In this document: positions 7,174 through 14,955 of the stretch, piece after piece
Layout: each line of letters starts with the position of its first letter
Numbering within the stretch: position 1 is the first letter of the stretch
Assembly: GCA_900550545.1 (NCBI GenBank)
Contig: URSS01000030.1
Location: 1 to 35,440, forward strand
Direction: 5' to 3'
DNA: 35,440 bases
Source: an uncultured Lachnobacterium sp.
GTDB lineage: Bacteria; Bacillota; Clostridia; Lachnospirales; Lachnospiraceae
Position numbers and translations under genes: made by a program
Notes under the pieces: model-generated
Database searches by the model: none
What the model was told of the DNA's origin: nothing
What the model saw: only the letters and a program-made list of their open reading frames with translations

Positions 7174-8187
7174 ATGACGATACGAGAACAGATTGAGCAG
7201 ATGGAAAAAGAAAATCTCAGTCCTTATGCGTGCCTTAGCGTCAATACCAGAGGCAGAGACCGTGACGAGCCGCAATGTGACATCCGCCCGGTGTTTCAAA
7301 GAGACAGAGATCGTATTTTACATAGTAAATCTTTCCGTCGCTTAAAAAATAAAACGCAGGTATTTCTGACACCGATGGGGGATCATTACCGGACACGTAT
7401 GTCCCACACTCTTGAGGTGTCGCAGAATGCACGTACAATTGCCAAGGCATTACGGTTGAACGAGGATCTTGTTGAGGCAATTGCTCTTGGACATGATTTG
7501 GGACACACACCATTTGGTCATGCGGGAGAATATATTTTAAATAAGATTTATGAAGGCGGGTTCAAGCATAATGAGCAGAGTGTGCGCATTGTAGAGAAAC
7601 TCGAAAAGGATGGTGCCGGACTGAATCTTACCTGGGAGGTTAGAGACGGAATCTTAAATCATCAGACGAAGACGATACCACATACACTTGAAGGGAAAAT
7701 TGTTCGTTTGTCGGACAAGATCGCATACGTTAATTCTGATATTGATGATGCAATCCGTGCGCAGATTTTAAATGAAGAGGATATTCCGCTCGAACTTCGA
7801 AAGACGCTGGGATTTGATTCCAAGAAAAGGCTGAATCATCTGATACATGATATTATTACCCACAGTATGGGAAAGGCTGAAATTATCATGTCTGATGAGA
7901 CCGCGGAGGCTTTGCGGGATTTGAGGCTTTTTATGTTTGAACATGTATATAAGAATCCGGTTGCCAAAAGCGAGGAAGTCAAAGCAAAAGTGATGCTTGA
8001 GCAGATGTACCATTATTATATGGATCATATCGAACTGCTGCCGGGCAAGCTTTTAAATATGCTTGGTGAGGGTGAAGATAAGGGACGTGTCGTCTGTGAT
8101 TACATATCCGGAATGACCGACCAGTATGCCATCACCAAATTCAAAGAATACTTCATGCCCCAGGCCTGGCGGGTTGATGGTTATTGA
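7174..8187 (+). CDS. dgt: Deoxyguanosinetriphosphate triphosphohydrolase-like protein
   Basis: 337 residues, the length of the short Gram-positive dGTPase-like type. It would hydrolyse dNTPs, preferably dGTP, to the deoxynucleoside and triphosphate. HD-domain metal ligands are visible: H78 (RMSHTLEVSQ), H107-D108 (GHDLGHTPFGHAGE) and a downstream aspartate in RLSDKIAYVNSDIDDA. The N-terminal DIRPVFQRDRDRILHSKSFRRL block is typical of the family. Start ATG 7174 follows AAAGGCG. It heads the dgt-dnaG-rpoD set, a common order in Clostridia. Its stop codon lies inside a perfect palindrome, and stacked palindromes separate it from dnaG. Confidence 0.92.
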   Translation: MTIREQIEQMEKENLSPYACLSVNTRGRDRDEPQCDIRPVFQRDRDRILHSKSFRRLKNKTQVFLTPMGDHYRTRMSHTLEVSQNARTIAKALRLNEDLVEAIALGHDLGHTPFGHAGEYILNKIYEGGFKHNEQSVRIVEKLEKDGAGLNLTWEVRDGILNHQTKTIPHTLEGKIVRLSDKIAYVNSDIDDAIRAQILNEEDIPLELRKTLGFDSKKRLNHLIHDIITHSMGKAEIIMSDETAEALRDLRLFMFEHVYKNPVAKSEEVKAKVMLEQMYHYYMDHIELLPGKLLNMLGEGEDKGRVVCDYISGMTDQYAITKFKEYFMPQAWRVDGY

Positions 8188-8210
8188 AACGCATCCAGCG
8201 GATGCGTTTC
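8186..8210. repeat. Perfect palindrome overlapping the dgt stop codon
   Basis: GAAACGCATCC, AGC, GGATGCGTTTC: 11-bp arms with a 3-base loop. It starts on the second base of the dgt stop codon. No T run follows, so it is not a standard terminator; an RNA-stabilising or attenuating role is possible. Confidence 0.8.
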
Positions 8211-8212
8211 CT

Positions 8213-8302
8213 ACGCACATCCCATCGCGAAGCGATTATTATATGGGATGTGCTCCTTTACGCACATCATATCGCGAAGCGATTTTTATATGGGATGTGT
8301 AT
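8213..8302. repeat. Two tandem 47-bp palindromic units between dgt and dnaG
   Basis: Units start at 8213 and 8260. Each holds a nested hairpin. In unit 1, CACATCCCAT (8216-8225) pairs with ATGGGATGTG (8243-8252) around an inner ATCGC-GAA-GCGAT hairpin. In unit 2, CACATC (8263-8268) pairs with GATGTG (8294-8299) around the same inner hairpin. The units look REP-like. They break an otherwise compact operon and have no T run. Confidence 0.8.
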
Positions 8303-8327
8303 CTAAAGAAACTACAGAGGTGAAATA

Positions 8328-10109
8328 ATGCCATATTATTCAGATGAATTGATAGAAGAAGTGCGGTCGCGCAACGATATTGTTGACGTTATCGGAGGTT
8401 ATGTGCGTCTGAAGAAAAAGGGCAGTACCTATTTTGGACTTTGTCCATTTCATAACGAAAAGACAGGCTCTTTTTCGGTTTCACCCAATAAACAGATGTA
8501 CTACTGCTTTGGTTGTGGCGCCGGCGGAAATGTGTTCACATTTCTGATGCAGTACGAAAATTTTACATTTGGTGAAGCCATGCAGTCTCTTGCGGACCGG
8601 GTAGGAATTGAACTGCCCCAGCAGGAGATGACGAGTGCACAGCGCCGGGAAGCCGACAGGCGGACGCGGCTGCTTGAAATTAATAAAGAAGCAGCAAAAT
8701 ATTTTTATATGCTTTTGCGCAGCCCGCGTGGACAGAAAGCGTATCAGTATTTCAAAAAGCGTGAGCTGTCCGATGAGACGATGCAGAAATTCGGACTGGG
8801 ATATTCGGATCAGTACAGTGATGACCTCTACCGTTATCTGCGCAAAAAGGGATACGATGATGACATCTTAAAAGACAGTGGCCTGATTACCATTGACGAG
8901 GTGCGGGGCGGACACGATAAATTCTGGAATCGTGCGATGTTCCCAATCATGGATGTGCACAACCGCGTGATTGGTTTTGGAGGCCGTGTTATGGGAGACG
9001 GGGAACCAAAGTATCTCAACTCTCCCGAGACACGTATCTTTGATAAAAGCCGTAATTTGTATGGACTGAATATTGCGAGAACAACCAGAAAGAATCAGTT
9101 GCTTTTGTGTGAGGGCTATATGGATGTTATTGCCCTGCATCAGGCGGGATTCGATAATGCGGTGGCATCCCTCGGTACGGCGCTCACAAGCGGACATGCG
9201 AATTTGCTGAAACGCTACACCAAAGAAGTGTATCTGACATATGACAGCGACGGTGCCGGTGTAAAAGCAGCATTGCGTGCTATACCGATTCTGAAAGAAG
9301 TAGGAATCGTTACGAAAGTCATTAATATGCGGCCATATAAGGATCCGGATGAGTTTATCAAAGCACTTGGTGCGGAGGAATATCAGAAGCGGCTTGATGA
9401 AGCGGAGAATAGTTTTCTCTTTGAAATTCGCATTATGCAGGAAAATTATGATATGAACGATCCGGAATCGAAGACGGCATTTTATAATGAGATAGCCCAG
9501 AAGCTTCTTGGTTTCTCCGAAGAACTGGAGAGAAACAATTACATAGAAGCTGTGGCAGAAAAATACCAGATTGGTTTTGACAATTTAAGAAAGCTTGTGA
9601 ATAACCTTGCGGTCAAAGGCGGAATCGTCCGTGAACATACGCCATTGAAGAGCGGTATCAATGAAAATAAGAAAAAAGAGGATGGCATGAAACAGTCACA
9701 GAAATTGCTATTGACATGGCTTATTGAAGATACCCGGCTTTTTGGTGCGATAAAAGGACTGGTTACCGCGGAAGATTTTACAGAAGAATTGTATCATCGA
9801 GTTGCAACGGAATTGTTTGCACAGTTTGAAGCAGACGGAAGTGTCAATCCGGCACAGATTATCAGCCGGTTTCCGGAAGCCGATGAACAAAAAGAAATTG
9901 CGGGATTGTTTAATGCGAGAATCCATGAGATTGAAAACAAAAATGACAGGGAAAAAGCATTGAAAGAAACGATCATCCGCATCAAGCAAAACAGTATTGA
10001 TTACCGTACACGCAACAATAATCCGACCGATCTTGCGGCGATGATGAAAATTGTCGAAGACAAGCGGGCTTTGGAGAAGCTTGAAAAATTGCATATTTCA
10101 ATAGATTAA
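8328..10109 (+). CDS. dnaG: DNA primase DnaG
   Basis: 593 residues, the normal length. It makes RNA primers at the replication fork. The N-terminal CHC2 zinc-binding domain has C39, H42, C60 and C63 (CPFHNEK ... MYYCFGCGAGG). The TOPRIM catalytic core has the LLLCEGYMDV glutamate at about residue 260 and the TYDSDGAG aspartates at about 305-307. Residues from about 450 to 593 are the helicase-binding C-terminal domain, which is less conserved, as expected. RBS AGAGGTGA precedes ATG 8328. Followed 37 bases later by rpoD, the classic macromolecular-synthesis pairing. Confidence 0.97.
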   Translation: MPYYSDELIEEVRSRNDIVDVIGGYVRLKKKGSTYFGLCPFHNEKTGSFSVSPNKQMYYCFGCGAGGNVFTFLMQYENFTFGEAMQSLADRVGIELPQQEMTSAQRREADRRTRLLEINKEAAKYFYMLLRSPRGQKAYQYFKKRELSDETMQKFGLGYSDQYSDDLYRYLRKKGYDDDILKDSGLITIDEVRGGHDKFWNRAMFPIMDVHNRVIGFGGRVMGDGEPKYLNSPETRIFDKSRNLYGLNIARTTRKNQLLLCEGYMDVIALHQAGFDNAVASLGTALTSGHANLLKRYTKEVYLTYDSDGAGVKAALRAIPILKEVGIVTKVINMRPYKDPDEFIKALGAEEYQKRLDEAENSFLFEIRIMQENYDMNDPESKTAFYNEIAQKLLGFSEELERNNYIEAVAEKYQIGFDNLRKLVNNLAVKGGIVREHTPLKSGINENKKKEDGMKQSQKLLLTWLIEDTRLFGAIKGLVTAEDFTEELYHRVATELFAQFEADGSVNPAQIISRFPEADEQKEIAGLFNARIHEIENKNDREKALKETIIRIKQNSIDYRTRNNNPTDLAAMMKIVEDKRALEKLEKLHISID

Positions 10110-10146
10110 GGACAAAATAGAAAGTAACCTGAGAGGACGAAGCGAC

Positions 10147-11403
10147 ATGGCAAAGAAAAAAGAAGAAAATGCAACAGTAAACACACAGGAAATTAAAACA
10201 AAGTTTCAGCAGAAAATGGGCGAACTTTTGGAAATTGCGAAGAAAAAGCGCAATATCTTAGAGTACCAGGAAATCAGTGACCATTTTAAGGAACTGAATC
10301 TGGATGCTGAGCAGTTTGAGGCAGTATTGGATTTCCTTGAGCACAATAATGTAGACGTTCTTCGTATGAATGACGATGATGACGATGATGAAATTATTTT
10401 AGATGAAGAGGACGAAGTGGAAGTAGAGAACATTGACCTGTCTGTTCCGGATGGTGTCAGTGTCGAAGATCCGGTTCGTATGTATTTAAAGGAAATCGGA
10501 AAGGTTCCTCTTCTTAGTGCGGAAGAAGAAATTAATCTTGCACAGAGAATGGAAGCAGGAAATGTTGCAACGGAGAAAATCCAGCTTCTGAAAGCACGCA
10601 TGGAAGAGACAGAGGATGAGGCTGAAAAAGCAGAGATTCAGGAAGAAATCAAGGCAATGCAAAAAGATATCGATCTTGGATCGGATGCAAAGAAACGTCT
10701 TGCGGAAGCAAACCTGCGTCTGGTAGTCAGCATTGCAAAACGATATGTGGGACGAGGCATGCTTTTCCTGGATTTGATTCAGGAAGGAAACCTTGGTCTT
10801 ATTAAGGCGGTAGAGAAGTTCGATTACCGAAAGGGATATAAGTTTTCAACCTATGCAACATGGTGGATTCGTCAGGCAATCACAAGAGCGATCGCCGATC
10901 AGGCGAGAACCATTCGTATTCCGGTTCACATGGTTGAGACCATTAACAAACTGATCCGCGTGAGCAGACAGCTTTTGCAGGAACTCGGGCGTGAGCCATC
11001 TCCGGAAGAGATTGCAGCAGAGATGAATATGCCGGTTGACCGTGTACGTGAAATCTTAAAGATTTCCCAGGAGCCGGTTTCTTTGGAAACTCCAATCGGT
11101 GAAGAGGAAGACTCACACCTTGGCGATTTCATTAAGGATGACAATGTGCCGGTACCAGCGGATGCAGCAGCATTTACGCTATTAAAGGAGCAGCTGGAAG
11201 AGGTGCTTGGAACACTTACTGAACGCGAGCAGAAAGTACTTACACTTCGTTTTGGACTCGAAGATGGAAGAGCCAGAACACTTGAAGAAGTAGGAAAGGA
11301 ATTTAACGTTACGCGTGAGCGTATCCGTCAGATCGAGGCAAAAGCCCTTCGTAAGCTTCGTCATCCAAGCAGAAGTCGTAAGTTGAAGGATTATTTAGAG
11401 TAA
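10147..11403 (+). CDS. rpoD: RNA polymerase primary sigma factor RpoD (SigA)
   Basis: 418 residues. Region 1.1 covers the first 70 or so residues, then a striking acidic run (NDDDDDDDEIILDEEDEVEVE region, about 76-97). Region 1.2 begins at PVRMYLKEIG. Region 2 has the -10 recognition and melting helices (IQEGNLGLIKAVEKFDY, YATWWIRQAITRAI). Region 3 is intact, and region 4 carries the -35 helix-turn-helix (RTLEEVGKEFNVTRERIRQIE). It is the housekeeping sigma factor, which agrees with the TTGACA/TATAAT-like promoters in this window. RBS GAGAGGA lies about eight bases before ATG. trmK starts one base after its stop. Confidence 0.98.
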   Translation: MAKKKEENATVNTQEIKTKFQQKMGELLEIAKKKRNILEYQEISDHFKELNLDAEQFEAVLDFLEHNNVDVLRMNDDDDDDEIILDEEDEVEVENIDLSVPDGVSVEDPVRMYLKEIGKVPLLSAEEEINLAQRMEAGNVATEKIQLLKARMEETEDEAEKAEIQEEIKAMQKDIDLGSDAKKRLAEANLRLVVSIAKRYVGRGMLFLDLIQEGNLGLIKAVEKFDYRKGYKFSTYATWWIRQAITRAIADQARTIRIPVHMVETINKLIRVSRQLLQELGREPSPEEIAAEMNMPVDRVREILKISQEPVSLETPIGEEEDSHLGDFIKDDNVPVPADAAAFTLLKEQLEEVLGTLTEREQKVLTLRFGLEDGRARTLEEVGKEFNVTRERIRQIEAKALRKLRHPSRSRKLKDYLE

Positions 11404-11404
11404 A

Positions 11405-12148
11405 ATGATTAAACTGTCAAAAAGAATGAAGGCAGTAGCGGCCATGGTCACATCCAACGGAATCCTTGCAGATGTTGGTACGGATCATGGCTATGTCCCG
11501 ATTGCATTAGTACAGAGACAGAAAATTTCCGGGGCAATTGCAATGGATATCAACAAAGGACCTCTCGCCCGTGCAAAAGAAAATATTGCAGCGGCACATC
11601 TGGAAGATTATATCCAGACCCGACTTTCCGATGGAGTTGAGAAGTTAGAACCCGGAGAGGCAGATTCTATACTGATCGCAGGCATGGGAGGAGAATTGAT
11701 TATACATATCTTATCAGAAGGGGAAAAGGTGTGTAAAAAGGCAAGTGAGTTGATTTTACAGCCACAGTCCGATATCCGTAAAGTAAGAGAATATCTAAGA
11801 GAACATCAATATAAAATAGTAGATGAAGATATGGTATGTGAGGATGGAAAATACTATCCTATGATGCGTGCAATCAATGTGGAAGAAGACTGCTTTTGGG
11901 GAAAGGTAAATGAAGAGACGAAGGTTGCCTGTGATATTTATGGGCAGCTTCTTTTGCGAAATGGCAATCAGGTACTTCGGCGTTTTCTGGTGCGTCAGCA
12001 TCGTCAGCTGACACAGATCATACAGACATTGCAGGCACAGCCACAGTCGGAGGCAATTGACCAGCGTATCGCGCAGGTTAGGGAAGAATTGCATTACAAC
12101 GAATCCGCATACACAATACTGGGGGCGATAAAGAATGCAGGAATGTAA
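11405..12148 (+). CDS. trmK: tRNA (adenine-22-N1)-methyltransferase TrmK
   Basis: 247 residues. A Rossmann-type SAM site is seen at the start (LADVGTDHGYVPIAL, about residues 21-35) with AMDINKGPL as the acidic loop that binds the SAM ribose. The IAGMGGELI motif (about 95-103) and LILQPQSD (about 117-124) are typical of TrmK/YqfN. It methylates N1 of A22 in tRNAs such as tRNA-Ser and tRNA-Leu. It starts one base after rpoD, with a weak AAGGA further upstream, so it is probably translated by coupling. It overlaps the next gene by 14 bases. Confidence 0.92.
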   Translation: MIKLSKRMKAVAAMVTSNGILADVGTDHGYVPIALVQRQKISGAIAMDINKGPLARAKENIAAAHLEDYIQTRLSDGVEKLEPGEADSILIAGMGGELIIHILSEGEKVCKKASELILQPQSDIRKVREYLREHQYKIVDEDMVCEDGKYYPMMRAINVEEDCFWGKVNEETKVACDIYGQLLLRNGNQVLRRFLVRQHRQLTQIIQTLQAQPQSEAIDQRIAQVREELHYNESAYTILGAIKNAGM

Positions 12149-13796
12149 ATTGACGATGGAGAGAGCTTCCGGTGAACTGGAAGAAATTCTTGTTCCGGAG
12201 GGAACGACTTTCGAAGAAATCGCAAAGACTTACCAGGAAGATTATAAAGATCTTATTGTACTTGCTTGCGTAGACGGCAAGCTGAGAGAACTGAACAAGG
12301 AAATAAAAAAAGATTGCAGTGTGAAATTTCTCACTTCGATCAGCAGAGATGGAAAGCGTACATACAGACGCAGTATGACGTTGCTGATGCAGAAGGCAAT
12401 CGAAAATCTATGGGGAGAACAGGCGCATGTGCGGCTTTTGTATTCTCTCGGAGAAGGATATTACTGCAGGATGGAAGAGGGGACCGATGCAACGAAACTT
12501 GCACAGATCAAGGAAGAGATGCTTCGACTGGTGCATGAGAATCTTCCAATCAGAAAATGCAGTGTAAAGACAGGAGATGCGGAGCGCATTTTCCGGGAAA
12601 AAGGTATGAAAGACAAGGAGCGCCTGCTTCATTACCGTAGAAGTTCCCGTGTGAATATTTATGAACTGGATGGACTTTCTGATTATTATTATGGATATAT
12701 GGTGCCATCTACGGAATATCTTGAAGTGTTTGACCTTGTGCCTTACGAGGAAGGCTTTGTATTATTATTCCCATATAAGGACGGAAACAAGGTGGAGCCG
12801 CTTCAGACTTCCAATAAGCTTTTTCACACATTGCGCGAATCCAGAGAATGGAGCCGCATGCTTGGAGTTGGAACGATAGGTGCATTAAATGATGCAATCG
12901 CTGCAGGAAAAGGCGAGCAGATCATTCTGTTGCAGGAGGCTCTTATGGAGGAACGTATTGGTTCTCTTGCAAGCCAGATTGCAGAGCGCGGTGGTGTGAA
13001 ATTTGTTATGATTGCGGGACCGTCTTCTTCCGGAAAGACATCCTTTTCCAATCGTCTGTCGATCCAGCTTTCGGCAAAAGGGTTAAAGCCGCATCCGGTG
13101 AGTCTGGATGATTATTACGATGACCGTGAAAAATGTCCAAGGGATGCGGATGGAAATCTGGATTTTGAATGCCTGGAAGCTTTGGATGTGCAGCAGTTCA
13201 ATGAAGACATGACACGACTTCTCAATGGAGAAGAAGTTGAAATGCCGTCGTTCAACTTTAAGACGGGAAAGAGAGAGTATCGTGGGAACCGGCTTCGACT
13301 CGGAGAGGGCGATATTCTTGTCATCGAAGGAATTCATGGATTGAATGATCGCCTGTCTTATATGTTACCGGCGGAAAGCAAGTTCAAAATATACATTTCA
13401 GCACTTACCCAGCTGAATATCGACGAGCATAATCCACTTTCCACTACAGACTGCCGTCTGCTTCGCCGTATTGTAAGGGATGCCAGAACCAGAGGCACCA
13501 CAGCGCAGGAGACACTTGTCATGTGGCCATCGGTGCGCAGAGGTGAGGAAAAAAATATTTTTCCATTCCAGGACAGTGCGGATGTGATGTTTAATTCAGC
13601 GTTATTGTATGAAGTGGCAGTATTGAAAGTATATGCGGAGCCATTGTTATTCCAGATTCCAACCGACGCGCCGGAGCATTTGGAAGCGAAGCGCCTTTTA
13701 AAGCTGCTGGATTATTTTCTTCCGCTTCCGACAGAGGGAATTATGCAAAGTTCTCTTGTGCGTGAATTTGTGGGTGGAAGCTGTTTTAATGTATAG
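12135..13796 (+). CDS. Nucleoside kinase with N-terminal TGS-like domain (uridine kinase-like)
   Basis: 553 residues. The first 65 or so form a TGS-like ubiquitin fold as in threonyl-tRNA synthetase (EEILVPEGTTFEEIAKTY). Residues about 70-200 resemble the threonyl/alanyl-tRNA synthetase second additional domain. From about 285 a P-loop kinase domain of the phosphoribulokinase/uridine kinase family follows: IAGPSSSGKTSFS (about 292-304), PVSLDDYYDDRE and GDILVIEGIHGLND. This three-part architecture is common in Clostridia and is annotated as nucleoside kinase, but the substrate is not certain. It overlaps trmK by 14 bases and ends the operon; an rnpB promoter follows 15 bases later. Confidence 0.85.
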   Translation: MQECKLTMERASGELEEILVPEGTTFEEIAKTYQEDYKDLIVLACVDGKLRELNKEIKKDCSVKFLTSISRDGKRTYRRSMTLLMQKAIENLWGEQAHVRLLYSLGEGYYCRMEEGTDATKLAQIKEEMLRLVHENLPIRKCSVKTGDAERIFREKGMKDKERLLHYRRSSRVNIYELDGLSDYYYGYMVPSTEYLEVFDLVPYEEGFVLLFPYKDGNKVEPLQTSNKLFHTLRESREWSRMLGVGTIGALNDAIAAGKGEQIILLQEALMEERIGSLASQIAERGGVKFVMIAGPSSSGKTSFSNRLSIQLSAKGLKPHPVSLDDYYDDREKCPRDADGNLDFECLEALDVQQFNEDMTRLLNGEEVEMPSFNFKTGKREYRGNRLRLGEGDILVIEGIHGLNDRLSYMLPAESKFKIYISALTQLNIDEHNPLSTTDCRLLRRIVRDARTRGTTAQETLVMWPSVRRGEEKNIFPFQDSADVMFNSALLYEVAVLKVYAEPLLFQIPTDAPEHLEAKRLLKLLDYFLPLPTEGIMQSSLVREFVGGSCFNV

Positions 13797-13810
13797 AAAT
13801 AAAACATTTC

Positions 13811-13840
13811 TTTACAAAGTAAAAATAAATGTGATATAGT
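13811..13840 (+). promoter_or_regulatory. Promoter of rnpB
   Basis: TTTACA at 13811-13816, 18-base spacer, TATAGT at 13835-13840. The predicted start site coincides with the first base of the RNase P RNA at about 13848. Confidence 0.65.
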
Positions 13841-13847
13841 TATTATA

Positions 13848-14220
13848 ATTGTGCAGGACAGGTGATCGCGGCTGCAAGTGTCGAAAGACCGCAGGTGAGG
13901 AAAGTCCGGGCTTCATAGGGCAGGATGCCGGTTAACGGCCGGTGGAGGAAACTCTAAGGAAAGTGCAACAGAAATATACCGCTACATGTCGTCGGTCCTT
14001 GCAGGACTGACGACATGTAGTAAGGGTGGAATGGCAGTGTAAGAGACTACCGCCTCGCTGGTAACAGGGAGGGCACATGTAAACCCCATTCGAAGCAAGA
14101 CCGAAACAAAGCTTTGACGTGGCCCGCCAGCTTTAGGTAGGTCGCTTGAGGCGGCTGGTAACAGTCGTCCTAGATAGATGATCACTCAACGACATAACCC
14201 GGCTTATCGTCTTGCGCAAT
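13848..14220 (+). ncRNA. rnpB: RNase P RNA component, class A-like
   Basis: About 373 nt catalytic RNA that trims tRNA 5' leaders. Conserved landmarks in order: GAGGAAAGTCCGGGC (CR-I/P4 5' side, 13897-13911), ATAGGGCAG, CAACAGAAA, and the 3' ACATAACCCGGCTTA (P4 3' side). The ends pair as P1: TTGTGCAGGA at the 5' end with TCTTGCGCAA at the 3' end. A long P12 hairpin (CTACATGTCGTC ... GACGACATGTAG, about 13982-14020) is present. The overall layout is that of bacterial class A rather than Bacillus class B. The exact ends are estimated from P1. Confidence 0.95.
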
Positions 14221-14246
14221 GTATATTGATAATACAAATTTTATGA

Positions 14247-14276
14247 GGCTGTCTGCGTTTCGCGGGCAGCCTTTTT
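14247..14276 (+). terminator. Terminator of rnpB
   Basis: GGCTGTCTGC, loop GTTTC, GCGGGCAGCC with two G-U pairs, then T5. Confidence 0.85.
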
Positions 14277-14295
14277 ACAATATAGGTTTTTACAA

Positions 14296-14324
14296 TATAG
14301 CAAATTCCTTTAGAATTCGCTATA
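14296..14324. repeat. 29-nt hairpin repeat, copy A
   Basis: TATAGC, AAATTC, CTTTA, GAATTC, GCTATA forms a near-perfect hairpin. It is followed by CAATAAAAGCA. A second copy of the same length at 14858-14886 has TATAGG/CCTATA instead of TATAGC/GCTATA, so both arms changed together. Both copies follow a terminator. Confidence 0.7.
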
Positions 14325-14397
14325 CAATAAAAGCAATCTTGCAAAGATGGCGCATCTCGCGAAGTAGAAGCGTATGCTAAGCGCTATTGAAAGGGAA

Positions 14398-14533
14398 TTT
14401 GGACATATATGAAAAAAGTTTTATGGATATCCAGTCTTAAGCGTAGGTTTGGACATATGAGTAAAAAAGATTTGTAAATATCCTGTCTTAGGAGAAAATT
14501 TGGACATATACGCATAATTTTGTCTTCATATCC
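14398..14533 (+). repeat. Three tandem degenerate repeats of about 50 bp (TTTGGACATAT...ATATCC)
   Basis: Units begin at 14398, 14448 and 14499. Each starts TTTGGACATAT and has (G/A/C)ATATCC 28-29 bases after the unit start. Units 1 and 2 then share GTCTTA. GGACATAT and ATATCC are partly complementary, so each unit can form a hairpin. No coding frame or recognisable protein is seen in this AT-rich stretch. Confidence 0.7.
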
Positions 14534-14614
14534 AATTTTTATCGCTTATATATGACATTTTTATAATATTTTTTTAATATGTCCATTATCGTAAAAATAT
14601 ATGGATGTAAGCAA

Positions 14615-14661
14615 GTATTTTTTTTGTATATGTCCCTACAGTATTTTTTTTGTATATGTCC
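14615..14661 (+). repeat. Identical 21-bp direct repeats upstream of the queuosine promoter
   Basis: GTA, eight T, GTATATGTCC occurs at 14615-14635 and again at 14641-14661, a 26-base period. The ATATGTCC part is the reverse complement of GGACATAT in the repeats at 14398-14533; another ATATGTCC is at about 14577-14584. The second copy ends 10 bases before the -35 box of the que promoter. Confidence 0.75.
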
Positions 14662-14671
14662 ATATAGACAA

Positions 14672-14700
14672 TTGACAAGCCAGAACTCATCTGCTACTAT
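14672..14700 (+). promoter_or_regulatory. Promoter of the queuosine (preQ1) operon leader
   Basis: TTGACA at 14672-14677, 17-base spacer, TACTAT at 14695-14700. Start site expected near 14707. The two boxes match those of tRNA-Leu(AAG). Confidence 0.75.
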
Positions 14701-14706
14701 AACTGA

Positions 14707-14855
14707 GTTAAATTAATAAGACAGTTCGTTTGTACCATCCTGTCTCTAAATAAAACCAGGACTAATTATCAAAATATGAATAGTAAGTTACAGTTGGATT
14801 ATTTTAGAGATAATTTTGCACATTGGCACGGGTACAAGGTATCCGTGCTTTTTTT
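14707..14855 (+). promoter_or_regulatory. Candidate preQ1 riboswitch leader with terminator
   Basis: A leader of about 150 nt precedes a full preQ1 operon. AGACAG (14719-14724) pairs with CTGTCT (14740-14745) around a 15-nt loop, and an A-rich strand (14746-14756) and GGAC (14759-14762) follow. The loop's G14732-U14733 and C14735-C14736 can pair with GGAC, an H-type pseudoknot like that of preQ1-I aptamers. The same loop segment, TTTGTACC (14729-14736), is complementary to GGTACAAG (14831-14838) in the terminator stem. Pseudoknot and antiterminator are therefore mutually exclusive, which suits an OFF switch triggered by preQ1. The tail is longer than in textbook preQ1-I examples, so the class is not certain. 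Confidence 0.55.
14826..14855 (+). terminator. Intrinsic (attenuator) terminator upstream of queD
   Basis: GCACGGGTAC, loop AAG, GTATCCGTGC with one G-U pair, then T7-T8. It lies between promoter and queD, so it must be bypassed for operon expression. Confidence 0.85.
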
Positions 14856-14857
14856 GG

Positions 14858-14886
14858 TATAGGAAATTGCTTTGGAATTCCCTATA
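14858..14886. repeat. 29-nt hairpin repeat, copy B
   Basis: TATAGG, AAATTG, CTTTG, GAATTC, CCTATA, followed by CAGCAAAAGCA. It aligns with copy A at 14296-14324, with compensatory changes in the outer stem. It lies between the attenuator and queD. Confidence 0.7.
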
Positions 14887-14955
14887 CAGCAAAAGCAGGC
14901 ATACACTTTGTTTTTAATTTGAATCAGAAAAACACCAGAACGGGAGATATGAATT

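Noticed and set aside
8126..8323. 65-residue ORF over the dgt end
   Set aside because: It is a shadow of dgt that continues into the palindromes and shows no protein features.
14398..14661. CRISPR array
   Set aside because: Units of about 50 bp recur only three times, they are degenerate throughout, and there are no constant repeats with unique spacers nor any cas genes.
14707..14855. T-box leader for an amino-acid gene
   Set aside because: The leader is only about 150 nt, no T-box core (such as GGGTGG-N-ACCGCG type) is seen, and the downstream genes are for preQ1.
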